A stretch of DNA of 64,000 nucleotides, from contig JACJZS010000002.1 of the NCBI GenBank assembly GCA_020635515.1, positions 620,001-684,000 on the forward strand. The letters run 5' to 3'. The stretch's first letter is position 1. The number at the start of each line of letters is the position of its first letter. The notes under the pieces are model-generated. The model had not been told where the DNA came from. It searched no databases and was given only the letters and a program-made list of their open reading frames with translations. Source of the DNA: Flavobacteriales bacterium (lineage in GTDB: Bacteria; Bacteroidota; Bacteroidia; Flavobacteriales; Weeksellaceae). The position numbers and the translations under genes are program-made. This document shows positions 25,231-34,949 of the stretch, piece by piece.

Positions 25231-27447
25231 TTAGATTGACTTGTAACTATCTAAGTTTATATCTACTTTTTTTATGACTCCTAACGGCTGCAAACTGCAC
25301 GCACTAACTTTGAATTCTGGAATTTTAGAAATTGGGTCGAGGTGTCCTCCTGTTAGTTGGTTTGCTGATTTTTTCCCCGGCCAATGATAAGGAATAAAAA
25401 CAGTATCTTCTCGTATTGTTTCTACAATGTTAGCTATAAATTCTGCACTTGCTCTTTTTGTAGTTACCTTAACTAATTCATCTTGTTTTATATCGTATTT
25501 TTTTGCTAATACTGGGTGGATTTCTAGTAATGGTTCAGGAAATTGTTTCACAAGTTTTCCTATTCTTCGAGTTTGAGTTCCACTTAAATACTGCGAAACA
25601 ACTCTACCTGTTGTTAATAAAATTGGAAATTCATCATCTATAGTATCTGCACTCAATCTATACGGAGCAGGATTAAAATGAGCTTTTCCATCAGGTGTTT
25701 TAAATTTTTTATCCTCCCATAACCTTGGAGTTCCTGGATGATCTAAATCAGGGCAAGGCCAAAAAACCCCAAAGTTTTCTTCTAATTTCTCATAAGTAAT
25801 TCCATAGTAGTCTGCTGTACCTCCTTTAGAAGCAACTCTTAGTTCATTAAAAATATCTTCACTCGATGAATAATTAAATTTATCTTTAACACCTAACCTT
25901 TCTGCTAATTCTGTGATTATCTTGGTATCTTCCCTAGCATTTTTAGGTGGAGAAACTACTTTTCTTATTCGCACTACTCTACCTTCTGCGGTGGTAACTG
26001 TACCTTCTTCTTCCTCTTGTAGTGAACCTGGGAAAACCACATCAGCATACCTTAAAGTTTCACTTAAAAAGAAATCTATTCCTGCATAAAATTCTAGTTT
26101 TTCAAGAGCTTCCCTTACATAATTATTGTTAGGAAGAGATACTAACGGATTAAAACAAATACTTAATAATCCTTTTATTTCTCCTCTATGAATCGCTTCA
26201 ATAATCTCATATGCAGATAATCCTTTTCTAGGTAAATCTTCTTCATTAATTCCCCAAACATCAGCTATATATTTTCTATGCTCGCTATTTTCTATATCTC
26301 TATTTCCTGGTAATTGGTCGCACTTGTGACCATGCTCTCTTCCACCTTGTCCGTTACCTTGTCCTGTAATGGTACCATATCCACAATAAGGTTTGCCAAT
26401 CCTACCTGTTGCTAAAACTAAATTAATACAACCCAACACATTATCTACACCTTTTGTATGATGTTCAATACCTCTTGCATGCAATAAAAAACTAGTTTTT
26501 GCTTTTCCCCAAAGCTCAGCAGTTTCCTTTATCTTTTGTTTATCTATTCCTGTAATTTCCTCGCACCATTCTAAAGAATATTCTTTTACAGAATCTATAG
26601 TTTCCTGAAAACCAGAGGTATAATTATTGATAAATTCATGGTCTAACATATCATTTTGCACCAAATAGTTTAACATTGTTCCGTATAAAGCTGAGTCTGT
26701 TCCTGGTCTTAAATCCAAATGTATATCAGCAGTTCTTGCTAAAGGAATCATACGAGGGTCTACTACTATCAGTTTTGCACCATTATCTCTCGCTCTCCAA
26801 AGCCAATAGGTAAGCGTAGGAAATGTTTCACTAACATTTGCACCTGCTACAATGATTACTTCTGCTTTTTCTAAATCTTCATAATTATTTGACGTACGAT
26901 CTAAACCAAAAGCTTTTTTGTTTCCTGCTCCAGCACTTACCATACAGAGTCTTCCATTATAATCTAGGTTTTTTGTTTGCAGAGCAACTCTAGCAAATTT
27001 TCCTATCATGTAACTTTTTTCGTTTGACAAAGAAACTCCAGAAAGCATAGCAAAGGAATCTTTTCCGTATTTTTCTTGAATTCTTTTTATTTCAGAAACG
27101 GTTTTATCCATTGCATTATCCCATGATGTATTTTCAAAACCAACATTTTCTTTTCTTACAATGGGATTCAAAAGTCTGTCTTGATGATTGTCTTGCATAT
27201 AACGCAAAACTCCTTTTGGGCAGAGTCTTCCATGATTGAACGGAAACTCTTCCCAAGGTTCAAAACCTACTACTTTATCATTTTTAGCAAGTAATTTAAT
27301 ACCGCATTGCATACCACAAAAACAGCAATGTGTTTTTACAATTTTATCGGGTTCATCTTTCCCTTGTATGCCTTCAGGCTTGTTAAAATGTAAGCTAGGA
27401 CCAAATTGTTCTATTATTTTTTCAGCATCAACAGGTAATTTTGCCAT
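25231..27447 (-). CDS. Molybdopterin nitrate reductase catalytic subunit (NapA/NasC-type)
   Basis: 738 residues, DMSO-reductase superfamily. N-terminal [4Fe-4S] ligands Cys41-x2-Cys44-x3-Cys48-x27-Cys76. The likely Mo ligand is Cys168 in NGRLCMVSAG, as in NapA and assimilatory NasC/NarB, not the Asp of NarG. Other marks: VIIVAGANVSETFPT, VVDPR, GCINLVLATGRIGKPYCGYG, TGQGNGQGGREHGHKC and, near the end, LTTGRVVSQYLSGTQTRR and the molydopterin-binding C-terminal barrel. No Tat signal, so cytoplasmic. Nitrate as substrate is inferred from the two NarK-like transporters and the NsrR-like regulator next door; a formate dehydrogenase-like role is less likely because the Mo ligand region lacks the FDH Sec/Cys-His pattern. 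Confidence 0.87.
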   Translation of the reverse strand: MAKLPVDAEKIIEQFGPSLHFNKPEGIQGKDEPDKIVKTHCCFCGMQCGIKLLAKNDKVVGFEPWEEFPFNHGRLCPKGVLRYMQDNHQDRLLNPIVRKENVGFENTSWDNAMDKTVSEIKRIQEKYGKDSFAMLSGVSLSNEKSYMIGKFARVALQTKNLDYNGRLCMVSAGAGNKKAFGLDRTSNNYEDLEKAEVIIVAGANVSETFPTLTYWLWRARDNGAKLIVVDPRMIPLARTADIHLDLRPGTDSALYGTMLNYLVQNDMLDHEFINNYTSGFQETIDSVKEYSLEWCEEITGIDKQKIKETAELWGKAKTSFLLHARGIEHHTKGVDNVLGCINLVLATGRIGKPYCGYGTITGQGNGQGGREHGHKCDQLPGNRDIENSEHRKYIADVWGINEEDLPRKGLSAYEIIEAIHRGEIKGLLSICFNPLVSLPNNNYVREALEKLEFYAGIDFFLSETLRYADVVFPGSLQEEEEGTVTTAEGRVVRIRKVVSPPKNAREDTKIITELAERLGVKDKFNYSSSEDIFNELRVASKGGTADYYGITYEKLEENFGVFWPCPDLDHPGTPRLWEDKKFKTPDGKAHFNPAPYRLSADTIDDEFPILLTTGRVVSQYLSGTQTRRIGKLVKQFPEPLLEIHPVLAKKYDIKQDELVKVTTKRASAEFIANIVETIREDTVFIPYHWPGKKSANQLTGGHLDPISKIPEFKVSACSLQPLGVIKKVDINLDSYKSI

Positions 27448-27464
27448 AATTTTTATTTGTATTG

Positions 27465-28529
27465 TTAACCAAAGTATTTTCCGTTTTCAGTCCTTGCTTT
27501 TAGGTGAGCGTTTGCAAGAAGATTTCGTTTACCTTCAGGACTGTAATTTAATATACTATCTCCTTCTTTATTCTCTAACTTAAATCCAAGTTCTTTCGTT
27601 ACATACTTCAAATCCGCTACATGAAGTTTTGTAGTATACTCCTTTCCTGTTTTCTTACATACTTGCATTCCTTTGGATTCTCCAATAACTTTATATAAAT
27701 GAGCACCAACTTGAGCAGGTCTTTGTATGATATGAAAAAATTTCCCGAAAGGAATCCATATTAAAAATATAATAACAAAGAAAGCATGAGTAACCGCCAT
27801 AAATTCAAATGCACGACCTTCCATAAACTTATAATTTAAAGTAAGTCCTATTCCCGTTAAGGATACAAAAATCAGTAAAATTAATGGTAAGATATCTCCG
27901 TCAAATGTTTGTGTAGCAATTAAACCCGGTGTTTTTAATCTTTTTTGCAAAAAGTAGGTTGCTCCCACAATCACTAATATTGCAAACCAATTTAGTGCCG
28001 TGAACGCAAAAAATCCCATAATAGAATGTACTGGAAATTCAGCAACTGGGAATCCAAAAAAATGAGCTATATAAATGTTTTCTACTTGTGGATCTAATCC
28101 TGAAGAAGGAAGTAACTCAAAATGAATCCAACCAAAAGTTAGTGGAACTGTGATAGCGAATGCCATAGTACAACCAAATGCCATTGCGAAATGAGCTAAT
28201 CCTCGCTTTTTACTTCGCTGAAATATAAACCTCTGAAATAGAATATTATTGAAAAAATCTTTGACTATAAATGCTATTTTTTGGACTCCTTCTCTACTAA
28301 AAATTAAACTCAATGTTGTTTTAAAATACTTTTTTGTAGGAGGCCTTAGAATCCATACTGTATAACGATATGCAACTCCAAATACAGCAAATAAAGTACC
28401 GAACAAATACGCCACTAGTGCCGCATCATAATTCTGCAAATCTCTAGAACCTATATAAACTAAAAAAATGGTAGATAGAACTACAACCACAGCTACACTA
28501 AAAGCTCGTTTATCAACCCAACTCAACAT
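27465..28529 (-). CDS. NarI/HdrE-like membrane cytochrome b subunit
   Basis: 354 residues with about seven transmembrane segments between residues 10 and 265 and a soluble C-terminal tail. Candidate haem ligands: His113 (RGLAHFAMAFG), His136, His156/His168, and the NarI-like pair His248 and His266 (THAFFVIIFLIWIPFGKFFH). This HAF...IPFGKFFH pattern matches NarI and the membrane subunit of heterodisulfide reductase-type complexes. It should oxidise quinol and feed the ferredoxin and Mo subunits. First gene of the leftward operon, with a -7 box 17 bp upstream. Confidence 0.87.
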   Translation of the reverse strand: MLSWVDKRAFSVAVVVVLSTIFLVYIGSRDLQNYDAALVAYLFGTLFAVFGVAYRYTVWILRPPTKKYFKTTLSLIFSREGVQKIAFIVKDFFNNILFQRFIFQRSKKRGLAHFAMAFGCTMAFAITVPLTFGWIHFELLPSSGLDPQVENIYIAHFFGFPVAEFPVHSIMGFFAFTALNWFAILVIVGATYFLQKRLKTPGLIATQTFDGDILPLILLIFVSLTGIGLTLNYKFMEGRAFEFMAVTHAFFVIIFLIWIPFGKFFHIIQRPAQVGAHLYKVIGESKGMQVCKKTGKEYTTKLHVADLKYVTKELGFKLENKEGDSILNYSPEGKRNLLANAHLKARTENGKYFG

Positions 28530-28546
28530 ATATTTTTTATTTTTTT

Positions 28547-28554
28547 CAAAGGTA
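28547..28554 (-). promoter_or_regulatory. -7 box (TACCTTTG) for the nitrate reductase operon
   Basis: Minus-strand TACCTTTG, 17 bp before the ATG at 28529, back to back with the rightward TAACTTTG at 28597. The 42 bp between them must hold the shared control region. Confidence 0.55.
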
Positions 28555-28596
28555 AAAAAAATAATTAAATTAAGATATAAATGTCCGATTAATTTT

Positions 28597-28604
28597 TAAC
28601 TTTG
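28597..28604 (+). promoter_or_regulatory. -7 box (TAACTTTG) for the transporter operon
   Basis: TAACTTTG, 32 bp before the ATG at 28637. No -33 TTG at normal spacing, consistent with activator-dependent control. Confidence 0.5.
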
Positions 28605-28636
28605 CAAAAAAATACGAATTAGTAAACTTTTGGGTT

Positions 28637-30118
28637 ATGAATAAATCAGTATCCTTATCAAATTCTCACAAAATTCTAACTCTAAATACTTTGGCTTTTA
28701 CTATCTGCTTCGCATGTTGGACAATGAATGGAGTACTGGTAACCTACTTAGTAGATAACAATATATATAATTGGAGCATTGTTGAAGCAGGTTGGTTAAT
28801 GGGAGTACCTATCTTAACTGGTGCAATTACCAGACTTCCTTTGGGGATTCTAACTGACAAGTACGGAGGGAAACCTGTATTTTCCAGTTTATTAATTTTA
28901 AGTTCTTTACCATTATTTTTAATGTATTTTGTCGATTCATACTGGGGATATTTTACATTAAGTTTATTGTTTGGTTTGGTAGGTGCTAGTTTTTCAGTAG
29001 GAGTAACTTATACATCTGCATGGTATCCAAAAGAATGGCAAGGAAGAGCATTAGGTATATTTGGAATGGGAAATGCTGGAGCTGCAATAACAACATTACT
29101 AGCTCCCAGCATATTAAATTTTTTATCTGAAAACAATCAAGAAAATGGATGGCGGTTGCTACCTGTCATATATGGAGTTTCCCTTTTAATAATGGGAATA
29201 CTGTTTATAACTTTTACAAAAAACAAAATCCCTAGTCAAGAAGAAAAAAACTTACAAACGCTACTTTCTCCATTAAAGTCTACTAGAGTATGGAGATTTG
29301 GCTTGTATTATTTTTTAGTTTTTGGATTATTTGTAGCTTTTTCTCAATGGTTACTTCCTTACTATGTAAATGTATACAAAACTTCTTTGGTTTTGGGTGG
29401 TCTTTTAGTTTCCCTATTTAGTATGCCAAGTGGTTTAATACGTGCTTTTGGAGGATACTTATCCGATAAATTTGGAGCAAGAAAAGTAATGTATTGGGTA
29501 TTAATCTCATCTCTCGTAATTGGAGGATTATTAATGCTTCCTAAAATGGATATTATTACACCAGGAAAAGGAATTGTAGCACAAAAAGCAACTACGGTAA
29601 GAAATGTAACTCAAAATACAATAACCTTAGATAATAGTAAAATTGAATTAGTTGAAAAGCCAAACATTACACCTCATAAGGGAATTTTCCCTAAAAGCTA
29701 TACTTGGCAAGAATCCGTAGTAGAACAAAATCAAAAAATAAATAAAAAAGAATTAATTGCACAAGGAGTTACTTTAATACAATTTGAAGCTAACATTTGG
29801 GTTTTTAGCATTTTAGTGATTCTACTAGGTATGGTGTGGGGAATTGGAAAAGCAGCTGTATACAAACATATTCCAGAATACTTTCCAGGAAAAGTAGGCG
29901 TAGTTGGAGGAATGGTAGGATTAATAGGTGGATTGGGTGGTTTTATAGGTCCTATCTTATTTGGATACCTTCTCGATTACTCGGGTTTATGGACAAGCTC
30001 TTGGTTTTTTGTATTCGTAATATCGGGAATTTCCCTGTACTGGATGAATTCGGTTATTCGAAAAATGCTTAATCAAGAATCTTTGGATTTAAAAACTAAA
30101 ATTGATTATACAAATTAA
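28637..30118 (+). CDS. NarK-like nitrate/nitrite MFS transporter with inserted loop domain
   Basis: 493 residues, 12 helices. RLPLGILTDKYGG is the MFS loop with the substrate Arg; GMGNAGAAITT and GLIGGLGGFIGP are the two nitrate-signature glycine motifs. Between helices 8 and 9, residues about 303-386 form an extra hydrophilic segment (TPGKGIVAQKATTVRNVTQN and onward) that looks like a small beta domain; similar inserts occur in some NarK-like proteins, from memory. First gene of the divergent operon, 12 bp before a second NarK-like gene. Confidence 0.92.
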   Translation: MNKSVSLSNSHKILTLNTLAFTICFACWTMNGVLVTYLVDNNIYNWSIVEAGWLMGVPILTGAITRLPLGILTDKYGGKPVFSSLLILSSLPLFLMYFVDSYWGYFTLSLLFGLVGASFSVGVTYTSAWYPKEWQGRALGIFGMGNAGAAITTLLAPSILNFLSENNQENGWRLLPVIYGVSLLIMGILFITFTKNKIPSQEEKNLQTLLSPLKSTRVWRFGLYYFLVFGLFVAFSQWLLPYYVNVYKTSLVLGGLLVSLFSMPSGLIRAFGGYLSDKFGARKVMYWVLISSLVIGGLLMLPKMDIITPGKGIVAQKATTVRNVTQNTITLDNSKIELVEKPNITPHKGIFPKSYTWQESVVEQNQKINKKELIAQGVTLIQFEANIWVFSILVILLGMVWGIGKAAVYKHIPEYFPGKVGVVGGMVGLIGGLGGFIGPILFGYLLDYSGLWTSSWFFVFVISGISLYWMNSVIRKMLNQESLDLKTKIDYTN

Positions 30119-30130
30119 ATACATAAAATT

Positions 30131-31456
30131 ATGGGAAAATGGCTAAACAATTACAATCCAAATGATGAGCAATATTGGAATTCTACAGCAAAACCAATTG
30201 CGTGGAAAACCCTCACAATTACAACAATAGCACTGGTATTTTCTTTTGTTACATGGTTTTTATTTAGTGTTGTAGTAATAAAGTTACCACATATAGGATT
30301 TACATTCACTACGGAACAATTATTTTGGATGGCAGCAATGCCTGGGCTTGCAGGTGGACTTTTTAGAATATTAAACACCTTTTTAATTCCAATTTTTGGA
30401 ACAAGAGACACTATCGCTTTCACTACACTTATAAAAATAATACCTCTACTAATGCTGGGGTTTGCAATTACAGATTTAAATACATCGTTTGAATATTTCT
30501 TGTTAATAGCATTTCTACTGGGATTAGGAGGAGGAGATTTTTCTTCTTATATGCCTAGTACGAGTTTATTTTTTCCTAAAAAATTAATGGGAACAGCATT
30601 AGGTATACAAGCAGGTATAGGAAATTTTGGAGTGAGTCTTGTTCAATTATTTTCTCCTTTAATATTGTCATTAAGTATATTTTCTTTTGCTGGCGGAGGA
30701 CAAATAATTCAAGATACTGGACAAGAAATTTACTTACAAAATATAGCTTTAATTTATGTTATTCCTTTACTAATAATAGGTATTTGGGCATGGATTTCGC
30801 TTAAAAGCATTCCTGTAAAGGCTTCATTCCGAGAACAATTGGATATTTTCTCAGATAAACACACCTGGTTTTGTACACTTACTTATTTTATGACTTTTGG
30901 TGTTTTTGCTGGAATGGCGGCTGCTTTTCCAATGCTTATAAAAACTTTGTATGGCGATTTCCCTAATGCACCAGACCCTTTAAAATACGCTTTTTATGGT
31001 CCACTTATCGGTTCTGCTGTACGAGTTATTTTTGGAAAGATTGCAGACAAAACAGGAGGTGCAATACTAACTCAAATTACTGGAATCTCTTTAATTATTT
31101 GCTTTGGATTACTTATATTTTTAGGATTACTTACACCTACATCAATGGATCAATTCCCTTTATTTGTTGGTGTAGTAATGGTAATTTTCTTCTTTACAGG
31201 AGTAGGAAACGCTGCCACATTTAGACAATTCCCTATTATCTTTTCTGAATCTCCTAGAAAAGCTGCTGGTGTCATTGGTTGGACGGCTGCAATTGCTGCT
31301 TTTGGACCTTTTGTTTATAATGTACTCATTAGTGAATCCAACAAAATATCAGGGAATTCAGAATTATTCTTTTGGTTTATATTAATTACCTGCGTATTGG
31401 CTACAATTATTAATTGGTATTACTACACTAGAAAAGGTTGTGAAAGACCTAGTTAA
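30131..31456 (+). CDS. NarK-like nitrate/nitrite MFS transporter, second copy
   Basis: 441 residues, 12 helices, no insert. Contains GLAGGLFRILNTFLIP (helix 2 Arg), LGIQAGIGNFGVSLVQL (first nitrate signature) and GVIGWTAAIAAFGPF (second). Divergent in sequence from the preceding copy. Pairs of NarK proteins often divide into a proton-nitrate symporter and a nitrate/nitrite antiporter; which is which cannot be settled here. Upstream gap 12 bp, downstream 18 bp. Confidence 0.92.
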   Translation: MGKWLNNYNPNDEQYWNSTAKPIAWKTLTITTIALVFSFVTWFLFSVVVIKLPHIGFTFTTEQLFWMAAMPGLAGGLFRILNTFLIPIFGTRDTIAFTTLIKIIPLLMLGFAITDLNTSFEYFLLIAFLLGLGGGDFSSYMPSTSLFFPKKLMGTALGIQAGIGNFGVSLVQLFSPLILSLSIFSFAGGGQIIQDTGQEIYLQNIALIYVIPLLIIGIWAWISLKSIPVKASFREQLDIFSDKHTWFCTLTYFMTFGVFAGMAAAFPMLIKTLYGDFPNAPDPLKYAFYGPLIGSAVRVIFGKIADKTGGAILTQITGISLIICFGLLIFLGLLTPTSMDQFPLFVGVVMVIFFFTGVGNAATFRQFPIIFSESPRKAAGVIGWTAAIAAFGPFVYNVLISESNKISGNSELFFWFILITCVLATIINWYYYTRKGCERPS

Positions 31457-31474
31457 AATAAATACTCTATTATT

Positions 31475-32734
31475 ATGAAACTACACAAACAATTACTTGC
31501 AATTATTTTTTCCATATTGATTTATAATTTATCTAACAGTCAAGTGGATAGCTTAAAAATGAATTTTGACCTAAGAACAAGACCAGAATTTAATCATGGA
31601 TACAAAACCCTAATTCCTTCTGGAGTAAAACCAGAAACCAATGTATACAACAGAGCTCGAATAGGATTTGATTATTTTTACGATAAATTACAAATAAAGG
31701 TATCTGCTCAAGATGTGCGAATTTGGGGACAAGATGAAAGTTTATCCGAAAAATCAAAGCTAGCTATATTTGAAGCATGGGCGAAATACGACTTTAATAA
31801 AAACATATCAACCAAAATCGGTAGACAACCTTTATCGTACGACAACGAAAGACTATTTGGGGAAACTGATTGGGCAATGCAAGCAAGAAGTTTTGATGCT
31901 CTAAAAATGATTTTCTCTTTTAATAATGGTGGAAAATTAGAAGCAACAGCCACGTATAATAATGATACCAATACCTCTTCCAATATTTACGATGTGTTAG
32001 ACGGAGGTGAACGTACTAAAAGTTTACAAATCATACATTACCAAATAGCACCTAATACTAACTTTAACTTTTCTATTATTGGAGCAAACAACGTAGTTCA
32101 GAACACTAGCGGAACTTATAATTCCTTAGCAACTGTTGGGTTTAATTTAAAAAAATCGATTAGTGATAAAATAAATTTAAACTCATCTGTGTATTATCAA
32201 TTTGGAACCAATACATCTAACCAAACAAAAAATGCATACGAAGCGAGCTTAAATTTAAACATTAAAGCTACTCCTTATTGGAATACTACTTTAGGAGGTG
32301 AGATTTTATCAGGAACAAAATACAATAAAGATGCCTCTACAAACAATTCATTTAGTCCTTTGTATGGAACAAATCATAAATTTAACGGTTTTATGGATTA
32401 TTTTTATGTTGGTAATCATTTTAATAGTGTAGGACTCAATGATTTTTACTTGTTAAATAAAATAAAATTAAGCAAATCTGATAATATAAATGTAAATGCT
32501 CACTATTTCAGCACAAATCAAAGAATCTCTAACAATGATGATAATTACTTAGGCACAGAATTTGATGTGGTTTATGCTAAAAGTATTTCAAAACAGTTTC
32601 AGCTTAATGCAGGATACTCCCAAATGTTAGCATCGAATAGTATGGAAAAATTAAAAAATGTTTTAAACCCAAATAAATATCAAGCTTGGACATGGATTGG
32701 AATAAAATTTTCTCCACATTTTAAACTCAAATAA
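31475..32734 (+). CDS. Alginate-export-family outer-membrane porin
   Basis: 419 residues with a signal peptide (about residues 1-22, cleavage near NSQ). The barrel shows MNFDLRTRPEFNHGYKT, NRARIGFDYFYDKLQIKVSAQDVRIWGQD, WAKYDFNKNISTKIGRQPLSYDNERLFG, typical of the alginate_exp (AlgE-like) family, and ends with strand WIGIKFSPHFKLK. In this operon it most likely lets nitrate/nitrite cross the outer membrane. It shares its last base with the first base of the regulator gene. Confidence 0.88.
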   Translation: MKLHKQLLAIIFSILIYNLSNSQVDSLKMNFDLRTRPEFNHGYKTLIPSGVKPETNVYNRARIGFDYFYDKLQIKVSAQDVRIWGQDESLSEKSKLAIFEAWAKYDFNKNISTKIGRQPLSYDNERLFGETDWAMQARSFDALKMIFSFNNGGKLEATATYNNDTNTSSNIYDVLDGGERTKSLQIIHYQIAPNTNFNFSIIGANNVVQNTSGTYNSLATVGFNLKKSISDKINLNSSVYYQFGTNTSNQTKNAYEASLNLNIKATPYWNTTLGGEILSGTKYNKDASTNNSFSPLYGTNHKFNGFMDYFYVGNHFNSVGLNDFYLLNKIKLSKSDNINVNAHYFSTNQRISNNDDNYLGTEFDVVYAKSISKQFQLNAGYSQMLASNSMEKLKNVLNPNKYQAWTWIGIKFSPHFKLK

Positions 32735-33159
32735 TGATATTTACAAACACTTTTCAGTATGCAATTAAATCATGTGTAATCCTAGCAGAGAAAAAAGAAA
32801 AAATAGGAATAGAAGAAATATCCAAAAAAATAGGAGCTCCTGTAGCATTTACTTCTAAAACATTACAATCTCTTGCAAAAAACGGAGTTATTTCGTCAGG
32901 AAAAGGCAGAAATGGTGGTTTTTATCTAACTGAAGAACAATATGAAAATAGTACTGTAAAAGACGTTTTTAAACATTGCGGAACAGATGCTACCGTTGAA
33001 GGTTGTTTTTTAGGATTGGACAATTGTAGTGATGCTAATCCTTGCCCTATACACCATATAGCAAATGAAATAAGACTTAATATAAAAAAAATACTACAGC
33101 TAAAAGTGAAAGAGCTATATAAATACGGAAACGTTTTAAAGGTAGACAAAACAAATTAA
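32734..33159 (+). CDS. Rrf2-family regulator, NsrR-like (Fe-S)
   Basis: 141 residues. N-terminal winged helix (residues 1-65; ISKKIGAPVAFTSKTLQSLAKNG and the wing GKGRNGGFYL), then three conserved cysteines, Cys91, Cys98 and Cys104 (GCFLGLDNCSDANPCPIH), the ligand set of Rrf2 proteins such as NsrR. It probably senses nitric oxide or redox state and controls this locus. Start overlaps the porin stop by one base (TAATG), a translational coupling. Confidence 0.9.
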   Translation: MIFTNTFQYAIKSCVILAEKKEKIGIEEISKKIGAPVAFTSKTLQSLAKNGVISSGKGRNGGFYLTEEQYENSTVKDVFKHCGTDATVEGCFLGLDNCSDANPCPIHHIANEIRLNIKKILQLKVKELYKYGNVLKVDKTN

Positions 33160-33176
33160 TCTACCTTTAAACAAGA

Positions 33177-34922
33177 TTACTTCAACTTTATATTAAGTTC
33201 TTCTAGCTGTTCTTCGCTTATGTATGCAGGAGCATCAATCATAACATCTCTTCCTGAATTATTTTTAGGAAAAGCGATAAAATCTCTGATGGTTTCTTGT
33301 CCACCAAGTATAGAAACCAATCGATCGAAACCAAAAGCAATTCCTGCATGTGGAGGTGCTCCGTATTTAAACGCATTCATTAAAAAACCAAACTGATTTT
33401 CTGCTTCTTCTTTAGAGAATCCAAGCAAATCAAACATTTGAGCTTGTATATCTTTATCGTAAATACGCACACTTCCTCCTCCGATTTCATTTCCATTTAA
33501 AACTAAATCATAGGCATTGGCACGCACCTGTTCGGGTTTATCTGTTAATAAAGAAATATCCTCAGGTTTTGGAGCAGTAAACGGATGATGCATAGCGTGG
33601 TATCTTTTTGTTTCTTCGTCCCATTCCAAAAGAGGAAAATCAACTACCCAAAGAGGAGCAAATTCTTTTGGATTTCTTAAATTCAATTGCTCTGCTAATT
33701 CCATTCTAAGCATAGAAAGTTGAGTACGAACTTTGTTTGTTTCTCCACAAAGAATCAAAATTAAATCTCCTGGATTAGCATTAAATTCATCACAAACTTG
33801 CTTTAATTTCTCTGGAGAATAAAATTTATCTACCGAAGATTTAATAGACGAATCCTCATTGTATTTTATGTATACCAAACCACTTGCACCTACTTGTGGC
33901 GTTTTTACAAAGTTAGTAAGAGCATCTATTTGCTTGCGTGTATAATTAGCTGAATTTTCAACATTAATCCCAACTACGAGTTCAGCATTGTCAAAAACAG
34001 GAAAACCTTCGCCTTTCATTAATTCATTAAGCTCATGAAATTTCATACCAAACCGAATATCTGGTTTGTCATTTCCGTAGGTTTTCATTGCATAATCATA
34101 CGTAATTCTTGGAAACGTATCAATTTCAATTCCTTTTATTTCTTTTAAAATATGTTTGGTTAGGTTTTCGAAAACATTTAGTATATCTTCTTGCTCCACA
34201 AAAGACATTTCACAATCTACTTGCGTAAACTCAGGTTGTCTATCTGCTCGTAAATCTTCATCTCTAAAACATTTCACAATTTGAAAGTACTTATCTAAAC
34301 CTCCTACCATTAGTAATTGTTTGAAGGTTTGAGGCGATTGCGGAAGTGCATAAAACTGCTTCTCATTCATTCTGCTTGGCACCACAAAGTCCCTTGCACC
34401 TTCGGGAGTAGATTTAATTAAATAAGGAGTTTCTACCTCTATAAATTCTTCACTAGAAAGATAGTTTCTAATGATTTGAGCTACCTTACTTCTAAAAATC
34501 AAATTATTTTTTACTGGATTTCTACGAATATCTAAGTATCGATACTTCATTCGTAATTCTTCTCCTCCATCGGTTTTATCTTCTATAGTAAAAGGTGGAG
34601 TTTGTGAAGTGTTTAATGTAGTTATATCTGAAACTAAAATCTCAATTTCTCCTGTTGGATTCTTAGGATTTTTACTTTCACGCTCTATCACTTCTCCCTT
34701 TACCTGAACCACAAATTCTCGTCCTAATTTTCGAGCCTTTTCCATCAATTCTTTTGGCGTACGTGTTTCATCTAAAATAAGCTGTGTAATTCCATAACGA
34801 TCTCTTAAATCTATGTATATCATAAATCCTTTATCTCTTATCGTTTGAATCCAACCACTTAACGTTACTGATTCTTTTAAATTTTTGATATTTAATGCTC
34901 CACAAGTATGAGTTCGGTACAT
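33177..34922 (-). CDS. aspS: Aspartyl-tRNA synthetase
   Basis: 581 residues, bacterial-type class II synthetase charging tRNA-Asp. OB-fold anticodon domain at the N-terminus (VTLSGWIQTIRDKG), motif 2 FRDEDLRADRQPEFTQVD, the bacterial insertion domain, and motif 3 GIAFGFDRLVSILGG. Complete. Stands alone, 17 bp convergent with the Rrf2 gene. Confidence 0.96.
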   Translation of the reverse strand: MYRTHTCGALNIKNLKESVTLSGWIQTIRDKGFMIYIDLRDRYGITQLILDETRTPKELMEKARKLGREFVVQVKGEVIERESKNPKNPTGEIEILVSDITTLNTSQTPPFTIEDKTDGGEELRMKYRYLDIRRNPVKNNLIFRSKVAQIIRNYLSSEEFIEVETPYLIKSTPEGARDFVVPSRMNEKQFYALPQSPQTFKQLLMVGGLDKYFQIVKCFRDEDLRADRQPEFTQVDCEMSFVEQEDILNVFENLTKHILKEIKGIEIDTFPRITYDYAMKTYGNDKPDIRFGMKFHELNELMKGEGFPVFDNAELVVGINVENSANYTRKQIDALTNFVKTPQVGASGLVYIKYNEDSSIKSSVDKFYSPEKLKQVCDEFNANPGDLILILCGETNKVRTQLSMLRMELAEQLNLRNPKEFAPLWVVDFPLLEWDEETKRYHAMHHPFTAPKPEDISLLTDKPEQVRANAYDLVLNGNEIGGGSVRIYDKDIQAQMFDLLGFSKEEAENQFGFLMNAFKYGAPPHAGIAFGFDRLVSILGGQETIRDFIAFPKNNSGRDVMIDAPAYISEEQLEELNIKLK

Positions 34923-34949
34923 AATAATACTTCAATTTGTAATTCTTGG

